Position numbers and translations under genes: made by a program. A model generated the notes under the pieces. The model saw only the letters and a list, made by a program, of their open reading frames with translations. It ran no database searches and was not told where the DNA came from. A stretch of DNA of 64,000 nt from the NCBI RefSeq assembly GCF_042685365.1, contig NZ_JBHUMY010000013.1, forward strand, positions 147,999 to 211,998. The letters run 5' to 3'. Below, piece by piece: positions 34,273 through 42,854 of the stretch; position 1 is the stretch's first letter, and each line of letters begins with the position of its first letter. Origin of the DNA: Paenibacillus_AP thailandensis. Lineage in GTDB: Bacteria > Bacillota > Bacilli > Paenibacillales > Paenibacillaceae.

Positions 34273-34982
34273 AAGATCTCGGAATGAGCTTCGGCTCGAA
34301 CCGGGTGCTTGACGGCGTCAGCCTGGAAGTCGCGGAAGGAGAGGTTGTCGTCGTGATCGGACCTTCCGGATCGGGCAAGTCGACGCTGCTGCGCTGCCTC
34401 AATCTGCTGGAGCGGCCGCAAAGCGGCGACATCGTCGTCGAAGGCCGGTCGCTGCTTTCCCCGAATGCGGACATTCGGCGAATGAGAGAGGACATCGGCA
34501 TGGTGTTTCAGCAGTTTAATCTGTTCCCGCATTTAAGCGTGATCGACAATATTATGCTGGCTCCGCTTCAAGTGCGGAAACGGACGAAGCCGGACGCAAG
34601 GGCGAAAGCCGAGGAGTTGCTGGAGCTTGTCGGGTTGTCCGAGAAGGCGGACGCGTATCCCGCATCCTTGTCCGGAGGTCAAGCCCAGCGGATCGCCATC
34701 GCCCGCGCGCTGGCGATGGAGCCGCGCATTATGCTGTTCGACGAGCCGACGTCGGCGCTTGATCCGGAGATGGTCGGAGAAGTGCTGGCGGTCATGAAGC
34801 AGCTCGCGGCACGCGGCATGACGATGGTCGTCGTCACTCACGAGATGGGTTTCGCGCGGGAGGTCGGCCATCGGGTCTTGTTTATGGAAGGCGGCGTTAT
34901 CGTCGAGGAAGGGCCGCCGGACGCCGTGTTCGACCGTCCGGGCAAGGCGAGAACGCGCGAATTTCTGTCGAAGGTGCTGTAA
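34224..34982 (+). CDS. Amino-acid ABC transporter ATP-binding protein
   Basis: 252 residues from ATG 34224, 7 bases after AGGAGG and inside the permease gene. Walker A GPSGSGKS near 45, Q-loop FQQFNLFPH near 95, signature LSGGQAQR near 150, Walker B IMLFDEPTSALDPE near 172 and the H-switch THEMGFAREV: a GlnQ-type ATPase driving polar amino-acid uptake. Confidence 0.93.
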   Translation: MGAQAEREPKRPAIVVKDLGMSFGSNRVLDGVSLEVAEGEVVVVIGPSGSGKSTLLRCLNLLERPQSGDIVVEGRSLLSPNADIRRMREDIGMVFQQFNLFPHLSVIDNIMLAPLQVRKRTKPDARAKAEELLELVGLSEKADAYPASLSGGQAQRIAIARALAMEPRIMLFDEPTSALDPEMVGEVLAVMKQLAARGMTMVVVTHEMGFAREVGHRVLFMEGGVIVEEGPPDAVFDRPGKARTREFLSKVL

Positions 34983-35056
34983 GCGGAAGCGGAGTCCATC
35001 CGTGCATAGCTTGCCGGAGCGGGGGAGACGCTACGGGAGAAGGAGGGATTGCCCGC

Positions 35057-35188
35057 ATGGATTCGACGGAACAATTCGTGAACAAGCTGCACGACACGCA
35101 AGCGAAACAGCAGAAAAACAGGGACCGTTACGGCAAAGGCAAACCGTCGCAGAAGCTGCAGACGAAGCAGCACACGAACAATCCATAG
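35057..35188 (+). CDS. DUF4023-like small protein
   Basis: 43 residues behind AGGAGGG. It begins MDSTEQFVNKLHDTQ and continues with a Lys/Gln-rich, Gly-Lys-Pro-containing tail ending QTKQHTNNP. This closely fits the DUF4023 family of tiny hydrophilic Bacillales proteins of unknown function. No membrane segment or signal peptide. Confidence 0.75.
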   Translation: MDSTEQFVNKLHDTQAKQQKNRDRYGKGKPSQKLQTKQHTNNP

Positions 35189-35220
35189 CCGGACCGGCGC
35201 AAGAGGGCGCCGTCCGTGTA

Positions 35221-35270
35221 AGACAACCCCGGCCAAGACGCGGCATTTGCCGCTCCGGCCGGGGTTGTCT
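35221..35270. terminator. Long hairpin between convergent genes
   Basis: AGACAACCCCGGCC and GGCCGGGGTTGTCT form a 14-bp stem around an inner GCGGCA-TT-TGCCGC stem. U-runs are weak on both sides, but the position between convergent genes suggests a bidirectional terminator. Confidence 0.7.
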
Positions 35271-35276
35271 CGTCCA

Positions 35277-36491
35277 TTACATCGTCGCCGGCGCTCCCGT
35301 ATCTTTGCCGCTTTGACGGCTTCTGCGGATCCGGTACAGGAACAGCGCCGCTCCGGCGAGCATAATTCCGTTGAGTACGAAGATCCATCGGATCGGCAGC
35401 CAGCCGCCCAACGCGCCTCCGACGATCGGGCCGACCATGGTGGCCAGCTGGTTCGCCGATTGGTTCAGGCTGAACGCTCTGCCGCGGAACGAGCTGTCCG
35501 TCACCTTGACGATGGAGGCGTTAATCGCCGGATAGACGGCGGCGAAGAACAAGCCGTAAACGAAGCGGAGAACGCCGAACTCCCCGTAATGGCCGACGAA
35601 AAATTGCAGTCCGTTGCCGACGGCCCCGCCGAGCAGCCCGGCGAGCAGTACGGTCTGGAAGCCGATACGCTGGCCGAATTTGCCCCATTGCGGGGCGGCG
35701 ACCAACGTTGCGATGCCGACCGCGGAAAAAACGATGCCGGACAGCAGCGAAGCGTTGCCTGGCGTAGCGCCAAGCTCCATCACGTATACCGTGAGCACAG
35801 GCTCGATGATCATGACCGAGAACGTCGTCATGCCGGTCAGCAGAAGCAGCGCCGCAAACGGCTTGTTGGACAGCGCCAGCTTGACGTCGTCCTTGACGGA
35901 CGAACGAACGGCGTTACGGTTGAATTTGTGTTCCTTGGCGAACAATGTGGCGATAAGCGCGGCGATCAGCACGACGCCGGCCGAGACGAGAAACGATTCG
36001 CGGTTGCCCATATAATGGCTGACGACGCCGCCGAGCAGCGGACCGAAGATGCCGCCCGTCGCGCCGGAGGTCGACATAATGCCAAGCGCGTAGCCGGATT
36101 TGTCTTCCGGCGTATTCGTGGCAACCATGGCGATCGCCGCCGGAACGTATCCCGCAAGCAACCCCTGGAAAACGCGCAGCGCGATAAACAGATACGGATC
36201 GTAAATAAAATAGGTCAACAGATAAAGAAAGGCAAGGCTAAAGCCGGACCGGATCAGCATCGGCTTGCGCCCGTATTTGTCGGCGAGCGACCCCCAATAC
36301 GGCGCAATGAGTGCGCTTGCAAGAAACGTAATGCCAAACGCGATGCCGGACCAAAGCGACAGATGGTCGGTTACGCCCAAATCGGCGCTAAGAAAAATGG
36401 GGATAAAAGGAATCGAGGTCGAATAGGCGGTGCTGCAGAAAAAAACGCCGATCCACAATACAAACAAGTTCCGTTTCCACGAGTAAGCCAC
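35277..36491 (-). CDS. MFS transporter (multidrug-efflux-like)
   Basis: 404 residues from GTG 36491, after AAGGAAGTG; the frame extends upstream to 36542 but without a ribosome binding site. Twelve membrane segments are visible. Motif A is WGSLADKYGRKPML after segment 2, and the DHA1-type PEDKSGYALGIMSTSGATGGIFGPLLGG is motif C (landmark SGATGGIFGPLLGG). These place it with MdtG/NorA-like drug:H+ antiporters. Substrate unknown. It is divergent from the amino-acid permease gene. Confidence 0.88.
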   Translation of the reverse strand: MAYSWKRNLFVLWIGVFFCSTAYSTSIPFIPIFLSADLGVTDHLSLWSGIAFGITFLASALIAPYWGSLADKYGRKPMLIRSGFSLAFLYLLTYFIYDPYLFIALRVFQGLLAGYVPAAIAMVATNTPEDKSGYALGIMSTSGATGGIFGPLLGGVVSHYMGNRESFLVSAGVVLIAALIATLFAKEHKFNRNAVRSSVKDDVKLALSNKPFAALLLLTGMTTFSVMIIEPVLTVYVMELGATPGNASLLSGIVFSAVGIATLVAAPQWGKFGQRIGFQTVLLAGLLGGAVGNGLQFFVGHYGEFGVLRFVYGLFFAAVYPAINASIVKVTDSSFRGRAFSLNQSANQLATMVGPIVGGALGGWLPIRWIFVLNGIMLAGAALFLYRIRRSRQSGKDTGAPATM

Positions 36492-36513
36492 GGCAGACAC
36501 TTCCTTACAGTAA

Positions 36514-36611
36514 ATGTACGATGCAAATTTAACTGTTTTCATTGTAACATAGATGATGGTGGAAAAATTTAAGCTTTACGGATAAAGGCAGGTTATGTAC
36601 GATATTAATTT
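36514..36611. repeat. Pair of 17-bp direct repeats in the MFS/permease intergenic region
   Basis: ATGTACGATGCAAATTT (36514-36530) and ATGTACGATATTAATTT (36595-36611) match at 14 of 17 positions, 81 bp apart. They could be binding sites for one regulator of the two divergent transporter genes. Confidence 0.5.
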
Positions 36612-36684
36612 GTGAAAGTATAATGGAGTGATGGTTTGCATTTTACATGACTATAAAGAAGTTGTTTAGAGGAGCGCGGAGTTA

Positions 36685-38139
36685 TTGGATAATCGGCATC
36701 AAGAATTGCAGACGAAGAAAGAAGGAAACGGCGAGCTGCGCAGAGGGCTGAAAGCCCGCCATATGACGATGATATCGCTGGGGGGCTCCATCGGTACCGG
36801 CTTGTTTCTGGCGAGCGGCGGGGCCATCCATTCGGCGGGGCTTGGCGGAGCGCTGCTTGCTTACGCCTTAATCGGTTTAATGGTTTATTTTCTTATGACC
36901 AGCTTGGGCGAGATGGCGACCTATATGCCGGTATCGGGCAGCTTCAGCACGTACGCGGCGCGGTTCGTCGATCCGTCCTTAGGTTTTGCCCTGGGATGGA
37001 ACTATTGGTATAACTGGGCGATAACGCTTGCGGCGGAGCTGTCGGCCGCGACGCTTATTTTGAAATTTTGGTTCCCGGACAGCCCGTCCATTCTTTGGTC
37101 GGCCTTGTTTTTGCTCCTGCTCGTGGGCTTGAACCTGCTTTCCGTGCGGGGATACGGCGAAAGCGAGTTTTGGTTTGCGCTCATTAAAGTGGTGGTCATT
37201 CTCGTCTTTATCGTACTCGGCATTCTGATGATCGTCGGCATTTGGCGGGGCGAGGCGGCCGGCATCCAAAACTTGACGGAAACGCCGTTTCCGGGCGGAT
37301 TTCTTGCCGTTCTCGGCGTATTTATGGCGGCGGGCTTCTCGTTCCAGGGAACGGAGCTCGTCGGCGTGGCCGCAGGCGAAAGCGAGAACCCGAAGCATAA
37401 CGTTCCGCGCGCGATTCGCACGATTTTTTGGCGTATATTGTTGTTCTATATCGTATCGATACTCGTCATCGGCCTGCTCATCCCCTATACGGCGGAAGAA
37501 CTGGCGGGCGACGGCGTTCGCACCAGCCCGTTCACCATCGTGTTCGAGAAAGCGGGTCTGAGCGTGGCGGCGTCGGTCATGAACGCGGTCATCTTGACGT
37601 CGGTGCTGTCGGCGGGCAACTCCGGTCTGTACGCCTCCACGCGCATGCTGTGGACGCTCGCCAAGGAAGGGAAAGCGCCGCGCTGGCTGGCGAAGCTCGA
37701 CCGCCGGGGCGTGCCGATTGCGGCGCTGCTCGTGACGAGCGCGTTCGGCTTGCTTGCGTTCTTGGCCTCCTTGTTCGGCGACGGCGTTATTTATACGTGG
37801 CTGCTGAACGCCTCCGGCATGACCGGCTTTATCGTCTGGTTCGGCATTGCGGTCAGCCACTACCGGTTCCGCCGGGCATGGGCCGCGCAAGGGCGGTCTC
37901 TGGATGAATTGCCTTACCGGTCGAAATGGTTCCCGGCGGGCCCGCTGATTGCCATGGCGATGTGCGGCGTCGTTATTCTCGGCCAGTTCGTAGGCGGTAT
38001 CGGCGGCGGAGAAGTCGATTGGGGTTATATTATCGCTTCCTACTTCGGGCTTCCGCTGTTTCTGGTCATTTGGCTCGGGCATAAGTGGAAAAACAAAACA
38101 AAGATGCTCAAGCCGGAGGAGTGCGACCTGGAGCCTTAA
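36685..38139 (+). CDS. Amino acid permease, LysP-like (AAT family)
   Basis: 484 residues from a TTG start preceded by GGAGCGCGGAG. Twelve membrane segments. LKARHMTMISLGGSIGTGLFLASG is the family signature (landmark SLGGSIGTGLF), and GEMATYMPVSGSFSTYAARFVDPSLGFALGWNYWYNW matches LysP-type lysine permeases. It imports an amino acid by proton symport; lysine is the best guess from similarity. A TATAAT box lies at 36619-36624. Confidence 0.82.
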   Translation: MDNRHQELQTKKEGNGELRRGLKARHMTMISLGGSIGTGLFLASGGAIHSAGLGGALLAYALIGLMVYFLMTSLGEMATYMPVSGSFSTYAARFVDPSLGFALGWNYWYNWAITLAAELSAATLILKFWFPDSPSILWSALFLLLLVGLNLLSVRGYGESEFWFALIKVVVILVFIVLGILMIVGIWRGEAAGIQNLTETPFPGGFLAVLGVFMAAGFSFQGTELVGVAAGESENPKHNVPRAIRTIFWRILLFYIVSILVIGLLIPYTAEELAGDGVRTSPFTIVFEKAGLSVAASVMNAVILTSVLSAGNSGLYASTRMLWTLAKEGKAPRWLAKLDRRGVPIAALLVTSAFGLLAFLASLFGDGVIYTWLLNASGMTGFIVWFGIAVSHYRFRRAWAAQGRSLDELPYRSKWFPAGPLIAMAMCGVVILGQFVGGIGGGEVDWGYIIASYFGLPLFLVIWLGHKWKNKTKMLKPEECDLEP

Positions 38140-38237
38140 TTGCTCTTCCTGCTCCCGGGGGAAGGCGGGACTGCCCGGGATAGCTGTACCCGTGTAATAA
38201 GATGCGGGATATGCCGTATATAGCGGCAAGAACATAA

Positions 38238-38275
38238 AGGCCTGTTCGGATCGATAACGATTCGAACAGGCTTTC
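38238..38275 (+). terminator. Terminator after permease gene
   Basis: CCTGTTCGGATCG, loop ATAA, CGATTCGAACAGG (one mismatch) followed by CTTTCTT. The rest of 38140-38439 shows no gene. Confidence 0.8.
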
Positions 38276-38439
38276 TTGATGTTTGCGGCGGGCGGAACGC
38301 TGTCTCCGGTTCTGACGGGAGTTGCCGTTCAACAGGAGCAAGCGTACCTATCATGTTGCGAGGCAGGCAGGAATATGGCGGCAGGCAAGCGAATAGGGAA
38401 CAGCGACATTCCATTTGTTTAACAGGAGCTGATTGGATC

Positions 38440-39195
38440 GTGGACAGCAAGGTACGGTTTACGGACCGGGTGGACGCTTACGTCAAATATCGTCCGGATT
38501 ACCCGGAGGAAGCGCTTGATTATTTATACGATACGGCCGGCTTGCGCGGAGCGGCCAAAGTGGCGGACGTCGGAGCGGGTACGGGCAAATTTTCGCGCTT
38601 GCTCCTCGAGCGGGGAAGCGAGGTGATCGCCGTCGAGCCGAACGAGGCGATGCGGCAGGCTGCGGTCGATGCCCTTGACGGCTATCCGGGGTTTCGGGCC
38701 GTTGCCGGCTCGGCGGAAGCGACAGGGCTTGCGGCGGGCTCGGTCGATTATATCGTTTGCGCCCAGGCGTTCCATTGGTTCGACCGGGCCGCGGCGAAAG
38801 AAGAGTTTCTCCGCGTCTTGAAGGACGGCGGAAGGGTCGCGCTCATCTGGAATTCGCGCCTGACAGCGGGAAGCCCTTTCCTTGAAGGGTATGAACAACT
38901 GATTCAAACGTACGGCACCGATTATGTGCAGGTGAACCATCGGAACATATCCGCTCCGGACCTCGCCATGTTCTTCCGGGAAGGGGCGATGCGCGAAGCG
39001 CGGTTCGCCTACCGGCAAACGCTTGACTACGACGGCTTGAAAGGGCGGTTGTTGTCCTCTTCGTATGCCCCCGGCCCGGGTCATCCGCGTCACGAGCCGA
39101 TGCTTGCCGCGCTGCGCGAGCTGTTCGACGGCACGTCGCGGGACGGCGTCGTCTTCTTCGACTACGAGACGGAAATTTATTGGGGGGAGCTGTAG
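38440..39195 (+). CDS. Class I SAM-dependent methyltransferase
   Basis: About 251 residues from GTG 38440, following AGGAGCTGA; the frame is open upstream to 38353. Motif I is VADVGAGTGKFSRLLLERG, the acidic end of strand 2 is VIAVEPNE, and QAFHWFD is the conserved post-II motif. This is the SmtA/UbiE-like superfamily acting on an unidentified small molecule. No neighbours suggest a pathway. Confidence 0.85.
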   Translation: MDSKVRFTDRVDAYVKYRPDYPEEALDYLYDTAGLRGAAKVADVGAGTGKFSRLLLERGSEVIAVEPNEAMRQAAVDALDGYPGFRAVAGSAEATGLAAGSVDYIVCAQAFHWFDRAAAKEEFLRVLKDGGRVALIWNSRLTAGSPFLEGYEQLIQTYGTDYVQVNHRNISAPDLAMFFREGAMREARFAYRQTLDYDGLKGRLLSSSYAPGPGHPRHEPMLAALRELFDGTSRDGVVFFDYETEIYWGEL

Positions 39196-39225
39196 AAGTT
39201 CCCGGCAAGAAAAAAGGCTGTTCGG

Positions 39226-39400
39226 CATGAACTGCACCCCGTCAAGTAAACTGAACAAATAAGTAAAGATATTAGGCGGCCTTAACCCTGAGTTCCTGGG
39301 ACTGAGGCCGTTTAATCTTGCCTGTAAACGCTCGTTTTTGTAAAAGTGGATGCAGGCATTAGCTTCTCAAGTCCCCCGTCAAAAGGAGCAGGAATACTTG
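39226..39400 (-). mobile_element. IS3-family insertion sequence remnant
   Basis: On the minus strand a frame reads HFYKNERLQARLNGLSP and, after a frame change, QELRVKAA and stop: the typical C-terminus of an IS3-group OrfB. The end carries ACTGCACCCCGT, also found at the end of the IS3 fragment near 52190. Only the last 50 or so codons survive. Confidence 0.7.
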
Positions 39401-39418
39401 CTTCCTTCTATCGGTTAC

Positions 39419-39793
39419 TTACTGTTTTTCAGATACAGCCTTAACGTATTTACCCGGTTCCGTTTCAACAGCAATTGCTTCTTTTATATCTACTTGCTTA
39501 ATTGACCAAAGCTTAGTTCCACTTTTGTAGTAATTTGAATAGTTATCTGGAGTCTCCGTAGGCTCATCTGTTGAATGGCTTACAATTTTACCTATTTCCT
39601 TGTCTGCAGCATCGATTACTTCAGTTGTCATTTTATATTTCTGATTATTCCATACAACCAGGGGATACGGAAAAGATGACTGAGTTTGGGTTTGCTCCGT
39701 GACAGATGATTGATCTTCTATATATGCTGAGTTGTTTCCTCCAGAACATGCACTGATAACAACCATTAACAAGATTATCATTAACTTTTTCAT
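39419..39793 (-). CDS. Small lipoprotein of unknown function
   Basis: 124 residues. The signal peptide MKKLMIILLMVVISAC ends in the lipobox ISAC (Cys16). The mature part is Ser/Thr/Gln-rich, then a small domain VVWNNQKYKMTTEVIDAADKEIGK and YYKSGTKLWSIK. Base composition is clearly more AT-rich than in the neighbours, which suggests acquisition. Flanked by IS remnants on both sides. Confidence 0.75.
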   Translation of the reverse strand: MKKLMIILLMVVISACSGGNNSAYIEDQSSVTEQTQTQSSFPYPLVVWNNQKYKMTTEVIDAADKEIGKIVSHSTDEPTETPDNYSNYYKSGTKLWSIKQVDIKEAIAVETEPGKYVKAVSEKQ

Positions 39794-39890
39794 TAACTAT
39801 CACCTCATTATCTGTATGTGATCGGGCTTATTATGTTAACGTTTTTTTGATTTCCAAATGTTGCAGTTTTATTCTTATTAGGCGAGAAAC

Positions 39891-40395
39891 GGGGCCGTCT
39901 CAAAAGGTAAGAAACGTTGTTTGAGGGATAGCAAAAATACGGCGTTCCAAACTGAGAAACGATCGGTCAGAGACTCGCTCCTGACCGACCGCATTTCGCT
40001 TTTTGGCTCAATGTCGCTCGCTTTAGCAGATTATGGACGAGCGAAAGCCACCCGTCTTCAATGCTTACTTTTGGTAAAGAGCTACATATCCTCTTTCGTC
40101 TGGCCGCTGCCGAGCGGCAAGCCACATGAAGGGGAGTGTTCTCGCGCACGGCTTCGGCGATCTGGCGCGACGGATAGATCCGCTGGGGAGAGACGTAAAT
40201 GACGATCTTCGTCATGAGTTTAGGGTGAAAGCTAGGACGGCCACCTCCTAAATAACCTCCTAGCATTGGCAGAAACAGGTCCAATGTTATATTAAATAAA
40301 CAAAGAAACCTCTCCTTTTGTAGATAGTTGGGTGTTACCTCCACACTACTAAGGAAAGGTTTCTTTATTATTTACAAAATGAAAGGAGATGTCCC
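39891..40395 (-). mobile_element. IS1182-family transposase remnant with internal deletion
   Basis: A minus-strand frame (39967-40344) fuses an N-terminal piece, GRPSFHPKLMTKIVIYVSP and RQIAEAVRENTP, to a C-terminal piece, VSIEDGWLSLVHNLLKRA, both typical of IS1182 transposases, with the DDE core deleted. Ends GGGGCCGTCTC at 39891 and, inverted, GGGACATCTC at 40386-40395 look like terminal repeats (8 of 10). It cannot transpose on its own. Confidence 0.75.
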
Positions 40396-40420
40396 TCATT
40401 CATCTTCAAAAACGTTTTAT

Positions 40421-41428
40421 TTATTCCAACTCTTTTTTTGAGGCAATATTTTTAAAGCTGCCTCCTTCATTTACAAATATGCTGTCATCCTCATTTATAG
40501 GAATATAGGTATCGCCATTGACTTCTCTTAAAAATAACATAATTTCTTGGTTTTTCCTTAAATGAGTTGAAGAATCAGAGTATACTGTAACTTCTCCATC
40601 CGTACCTCCCATTTGAGAAACAGTTATATTTTGACCTTCTTGGGCTGGATCACCTTTCAGTACCTCTGAAATTTCCACATTGACCTCGGTCGAATAGGTG
40701 CTATAATCTCCTTTTTTACCAAACTTACTTCCCTTTTCTTTAGAGACGGTTCCTTTAACTACTAAGTCAGCTGCTTTTGTTAATTCTTCTTTGTTTTTAT
40801 AACCTACTGACCAAGAGGCGTGGAGATAAACGCCATCTCCTTTTGAACCAACACCTGTTGCAGTTGCTGTAGGTAAAACCGGATACAGATTATTAACAAC
40901 AGAAATATCAGAAGAGGAAGGGTTGACCGACCTTGCAGGAGTACCGTCACTGTTAAAAGTGTTTGGATACATAATAGAGCTGGTTTCCACTGCTGAAGTA
41001 TGGTTTAACCCTAATGAATGACCCACTTCATGGCCTGTTACCCCCGCCTTAATACTGCTTGTATACTTACTTTGATTTGTATAGTAAGTATTAAGCTGCA
41101 ATGTAGCTTTTGTAATAATGCCACTACGAGTAGTATAAGTACAAATTCCATCCCAAGTCACAGAAGAATCATTCACATCATAAGCATAGTAAATTGAACT
41201 GGTTCCTAATTTAGTCGATACATTAAAATTAGTATTACTTTTCCATTTTGCAGCGCCACTACTCCATGCGGTCGAATTAGCACTGGAAGTAGCAATATAC
41301 ATTGTTTGAGTTCTATTAGACCATTTTCCGAACGATGTTACAGTCGCAGAAGCTGGAGTGCTGCTTACTAACAATGAAATACTTGCCAACACAGCTGATG
41401 CAGTGACTAAGAGTTTTTTATTCTTCAT
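40421..41428 (-). CDS. Secreted matrixin-like zinc metalloprotease
   Basis: 335 residues. A signal peptide (about 1-28, ending ASA) precedes the catalytic domain. HEVGHSLGLNH (His133, Glu134, His137, His143) is the metzincin zinc site, with the Met-turn at SIMYP (Met153). The prodomain is short or missing. Residues 190-335 form a separate domain with VVKGTVSKEKGSKFG and ISEVLKGD, resembling small beta-sandwich modules of secreted Bacillales proteins. The gene is AT-rich and sits between mobile-element scars, which suggests horizontal acquisition. Confidence 0.85.
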   Translation of the reverse strand: MKNKKLLVTASAVLASISLLVSSTPASATVTSFGKWSNRTQTMYIATSSANSTAWSSGAAKWKSNTNFNVSTKLGTSSIYYAYDVNDSSVTWDGICTYTTRSGIITKATLQLNTYYTNQSKYTSSIKAGVTGHEVGHSLGLNHTSAVETSSIMYPNTFNSDGTPARSVNPSSSDISVVNNLYPVLPTATATGVGSKGDGVYLHASWSVGYKNKEELTKAADLVVKGTVSKEKGSKFGKKGDYSTYSTEVNVEISEVLKGDPAQEGQNITVSQMGGTDGEVTVYSDSSTHLRKNQEIMLFLREVNGDTYIPINEDDSIFVNEGGSFKNIASKKELE

Positions 41429-41476
41429 TATCTAACCTCCTAAATTTTCAAATATGGAAATACATATTATGTATTA

Positions 41477-41919
41477 AATTTGCAATTCCTTCTTTTTATT
41501 AAAAAAATCCACTTCGGGCAGCGCCAGTTCAGGCTGCTCCCGCAATGTCAGCTGCAAGTCCAGCCGTTCGGTAAACAACCTTGCGGCATTCGTAATCAGA
41601 TTGGTTGTCATTTCGTTGCCATCGCCCAGCAATAGAATGCAGAAACCAAGCACGTTGCGTCGTTCAGCTTCTCCCCGTCGATCGCCGCATCCAGCAACTC
41701 GCCTGCTATGTCCTTGATGCTTGTCTCTAGAGCCGGGATCGCTTTCGGGGTTAACGCCTGATTGACCAAATTGCGTATTTGCGGATGTTTGGGAGGGGCC
41801 ATGATCAGCAGGTTCTCCTGCTCGTAAAGCGCCTGGCGGGACGAGTACACGGCTGGATTTTTCAATACGGTGTGCACATCCTTGTAAACGGAACATGTCC
41901 AAGCACGCACTGTTTTCAT
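41477..41919 (-). pseudogene. Cytochrome P450 pseudogene
   Basis: The first frame has VYKDVHTVLKNPAVYSSRQ, MAPPKHPQIRNLVNQALTPKAI and stops after FYCWAMATK. One frame over the match continues as LLLGDGNEMTTNLITNAARLFTER, the I-helix region of P450s (usual form AGNETTTNL). The segments between, the ExxR helix and the heme-binding Cys loop are missing. So the gene has an internal deletion, a frameshift and a lost C-terminus. Confidence 0.8.
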
Positions 41920-42068
41920 AAGGCGGATAGACGGGAGGTCTCTTCACGAGAATAACAAGGGAGCGTTCAGCGCAAAAAAAAGAACCTTGGCGTATCCAAG
42001 TTTGCTTGGTTTCCCAAGACTACTTGGCTTCGCTAAGGCTCTTCGATGGGCGATGCCGCGAAGGCGGC

Positions 42069-42410
42069 TTAGTCCAGAACGGCGGTCATATGAGCTTTCG
42101 TTACGGACCAATGGGTCGCGCTCCATACTTTCGCTTTGTCCTGGATGAGCATAATTTGCGGCGATTCATGCTTCACGCCGGTATCTTCCGCGATCTGGTT
42201 CGACACCGGACGGGACTCGATTACTTTGACCAGCACGTATTCGGCGTCCGAACGGGGCTTGTCGTTCAAATAGTCGGTTACCTCGCGGTACGCGTTCGCG
42301 CTGACCGGGCAAGTCGTGCTGTGCTTGAACACGACGAGCGGATGGCTTGCGGACCCCTCGAACGCCGCGTTCCATTCTTCAATCGTTTGGATTTCGCGAA
42401 GCTGTGGCAT
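42069..42410 (-). CDS. ytxJ: Bacillithiol system redox-active protein YtxJ (bacilliredoxin-like)
   Basis: 113 residues of thioredoxin-like fold. VVFKHSTTCPVSANAYREV holds the single active-site Cys of the YtxJ/BrxC family, with the cis-Pro motif KHESPQIMLIQ. It removes bacillithiol from S-bacillithiolated proteins, consistent with a Firmicute host that uses bacillithiol. The start ATG has AAAAGGAGTGC upstream on the minus strand. A single gene. Confidence 0.9.
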   Translation of the reverse strand: MPQLREIQTIEEWNAAFEGSASHPLVVFKHSTTCPVSANAYREVTDYLNDKPRSDAEYVLVKVIESRPVSNQIAEDTGVKHESPQIMLIQDKAKVWSATHWSVTKAHMTAVLD

Positions 42411-42618
42411 ATGAATGCACTCCTTTTGAGTAAATAATCGTTATAGAGCCTGTCTGGGCATGGAAGCGGGCTAGCCGCTTGAAAAAAGTTAGTTCGTATA
42501 TAGTATACACTGGCATATGCGGCTTGTCTAATGTTCGTGTTTTAGGTTATTAATCCACAGGTTATTCGAGATTTGGGGATATCCGTGAATAAAATGCGAA
42601 TATTTATATCGAATGCCC

Positions 42619-42647
42619 TTGACTCATTCGTATTTTCGAGTTATTAT
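42619..42647 (+). promoter_or_regulatory. Promoter of riboswitch-oxidoreductase unit
   Basis: TTGACT (42619-42624) and TATTAT (42642-42647) are 17 bp apart and would start RNA at about 42654, right at the aptamer's first stem. Confidence 0.8.
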
Positions 42648-42652
42648 TCTTA

Positions 42653-42763
42653 CTGTTCGTATAACCTCAATAATAGGGTTTGAGGGTCTCTACAAGGAAC
42701 CGTGAATTCCTGGCTACGAACGGGGTGCCGTTTTCGCATACCCGTTTAAGCCGGGATTTTTTT
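42653..42763 (+). ncRNA. Purine-riboswitch-like RNA with expression platform
   Basis: P1 is CTGTTCGTA (42653-42661) with TACGAACGG (42715-42723), 9 pairs with one U-G. P2 is ACCTCA/TGAGGG-like, P3 AGGAA/TTCCT. The core TATA...GGTCTCTAC...CCGTGAA...GGCTAC follows the guanine aptamer, with the ligand-pairing C kept (C74). The usual GACTA is GGCTA and TCTACC is TCTACA (positions 73 and 54 in xpt numbering). Downstream AACGGG can pair with CCCGTT (antiterminator), or CCCG with CGGG followed by seven T (a short 4-bp terminator stem). This fits an OFF switch. Confidence 0.75.
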
Positions 42764-42854
42764 CTTTCGGCAAGTCTGGACGGTTACCGCTTCGGCAGCC
42801 CGGCAATGCTTTGACGCATGTGGTGCAATTTGTAGAGGAGGTCATAACGCAATC

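Noticed and set aside
41477..41919. Functional cytochrome P450
   Set aside because: Lacks the heme-binding Cys loop and the ExxR helix and changes frame; called a pseudogene.
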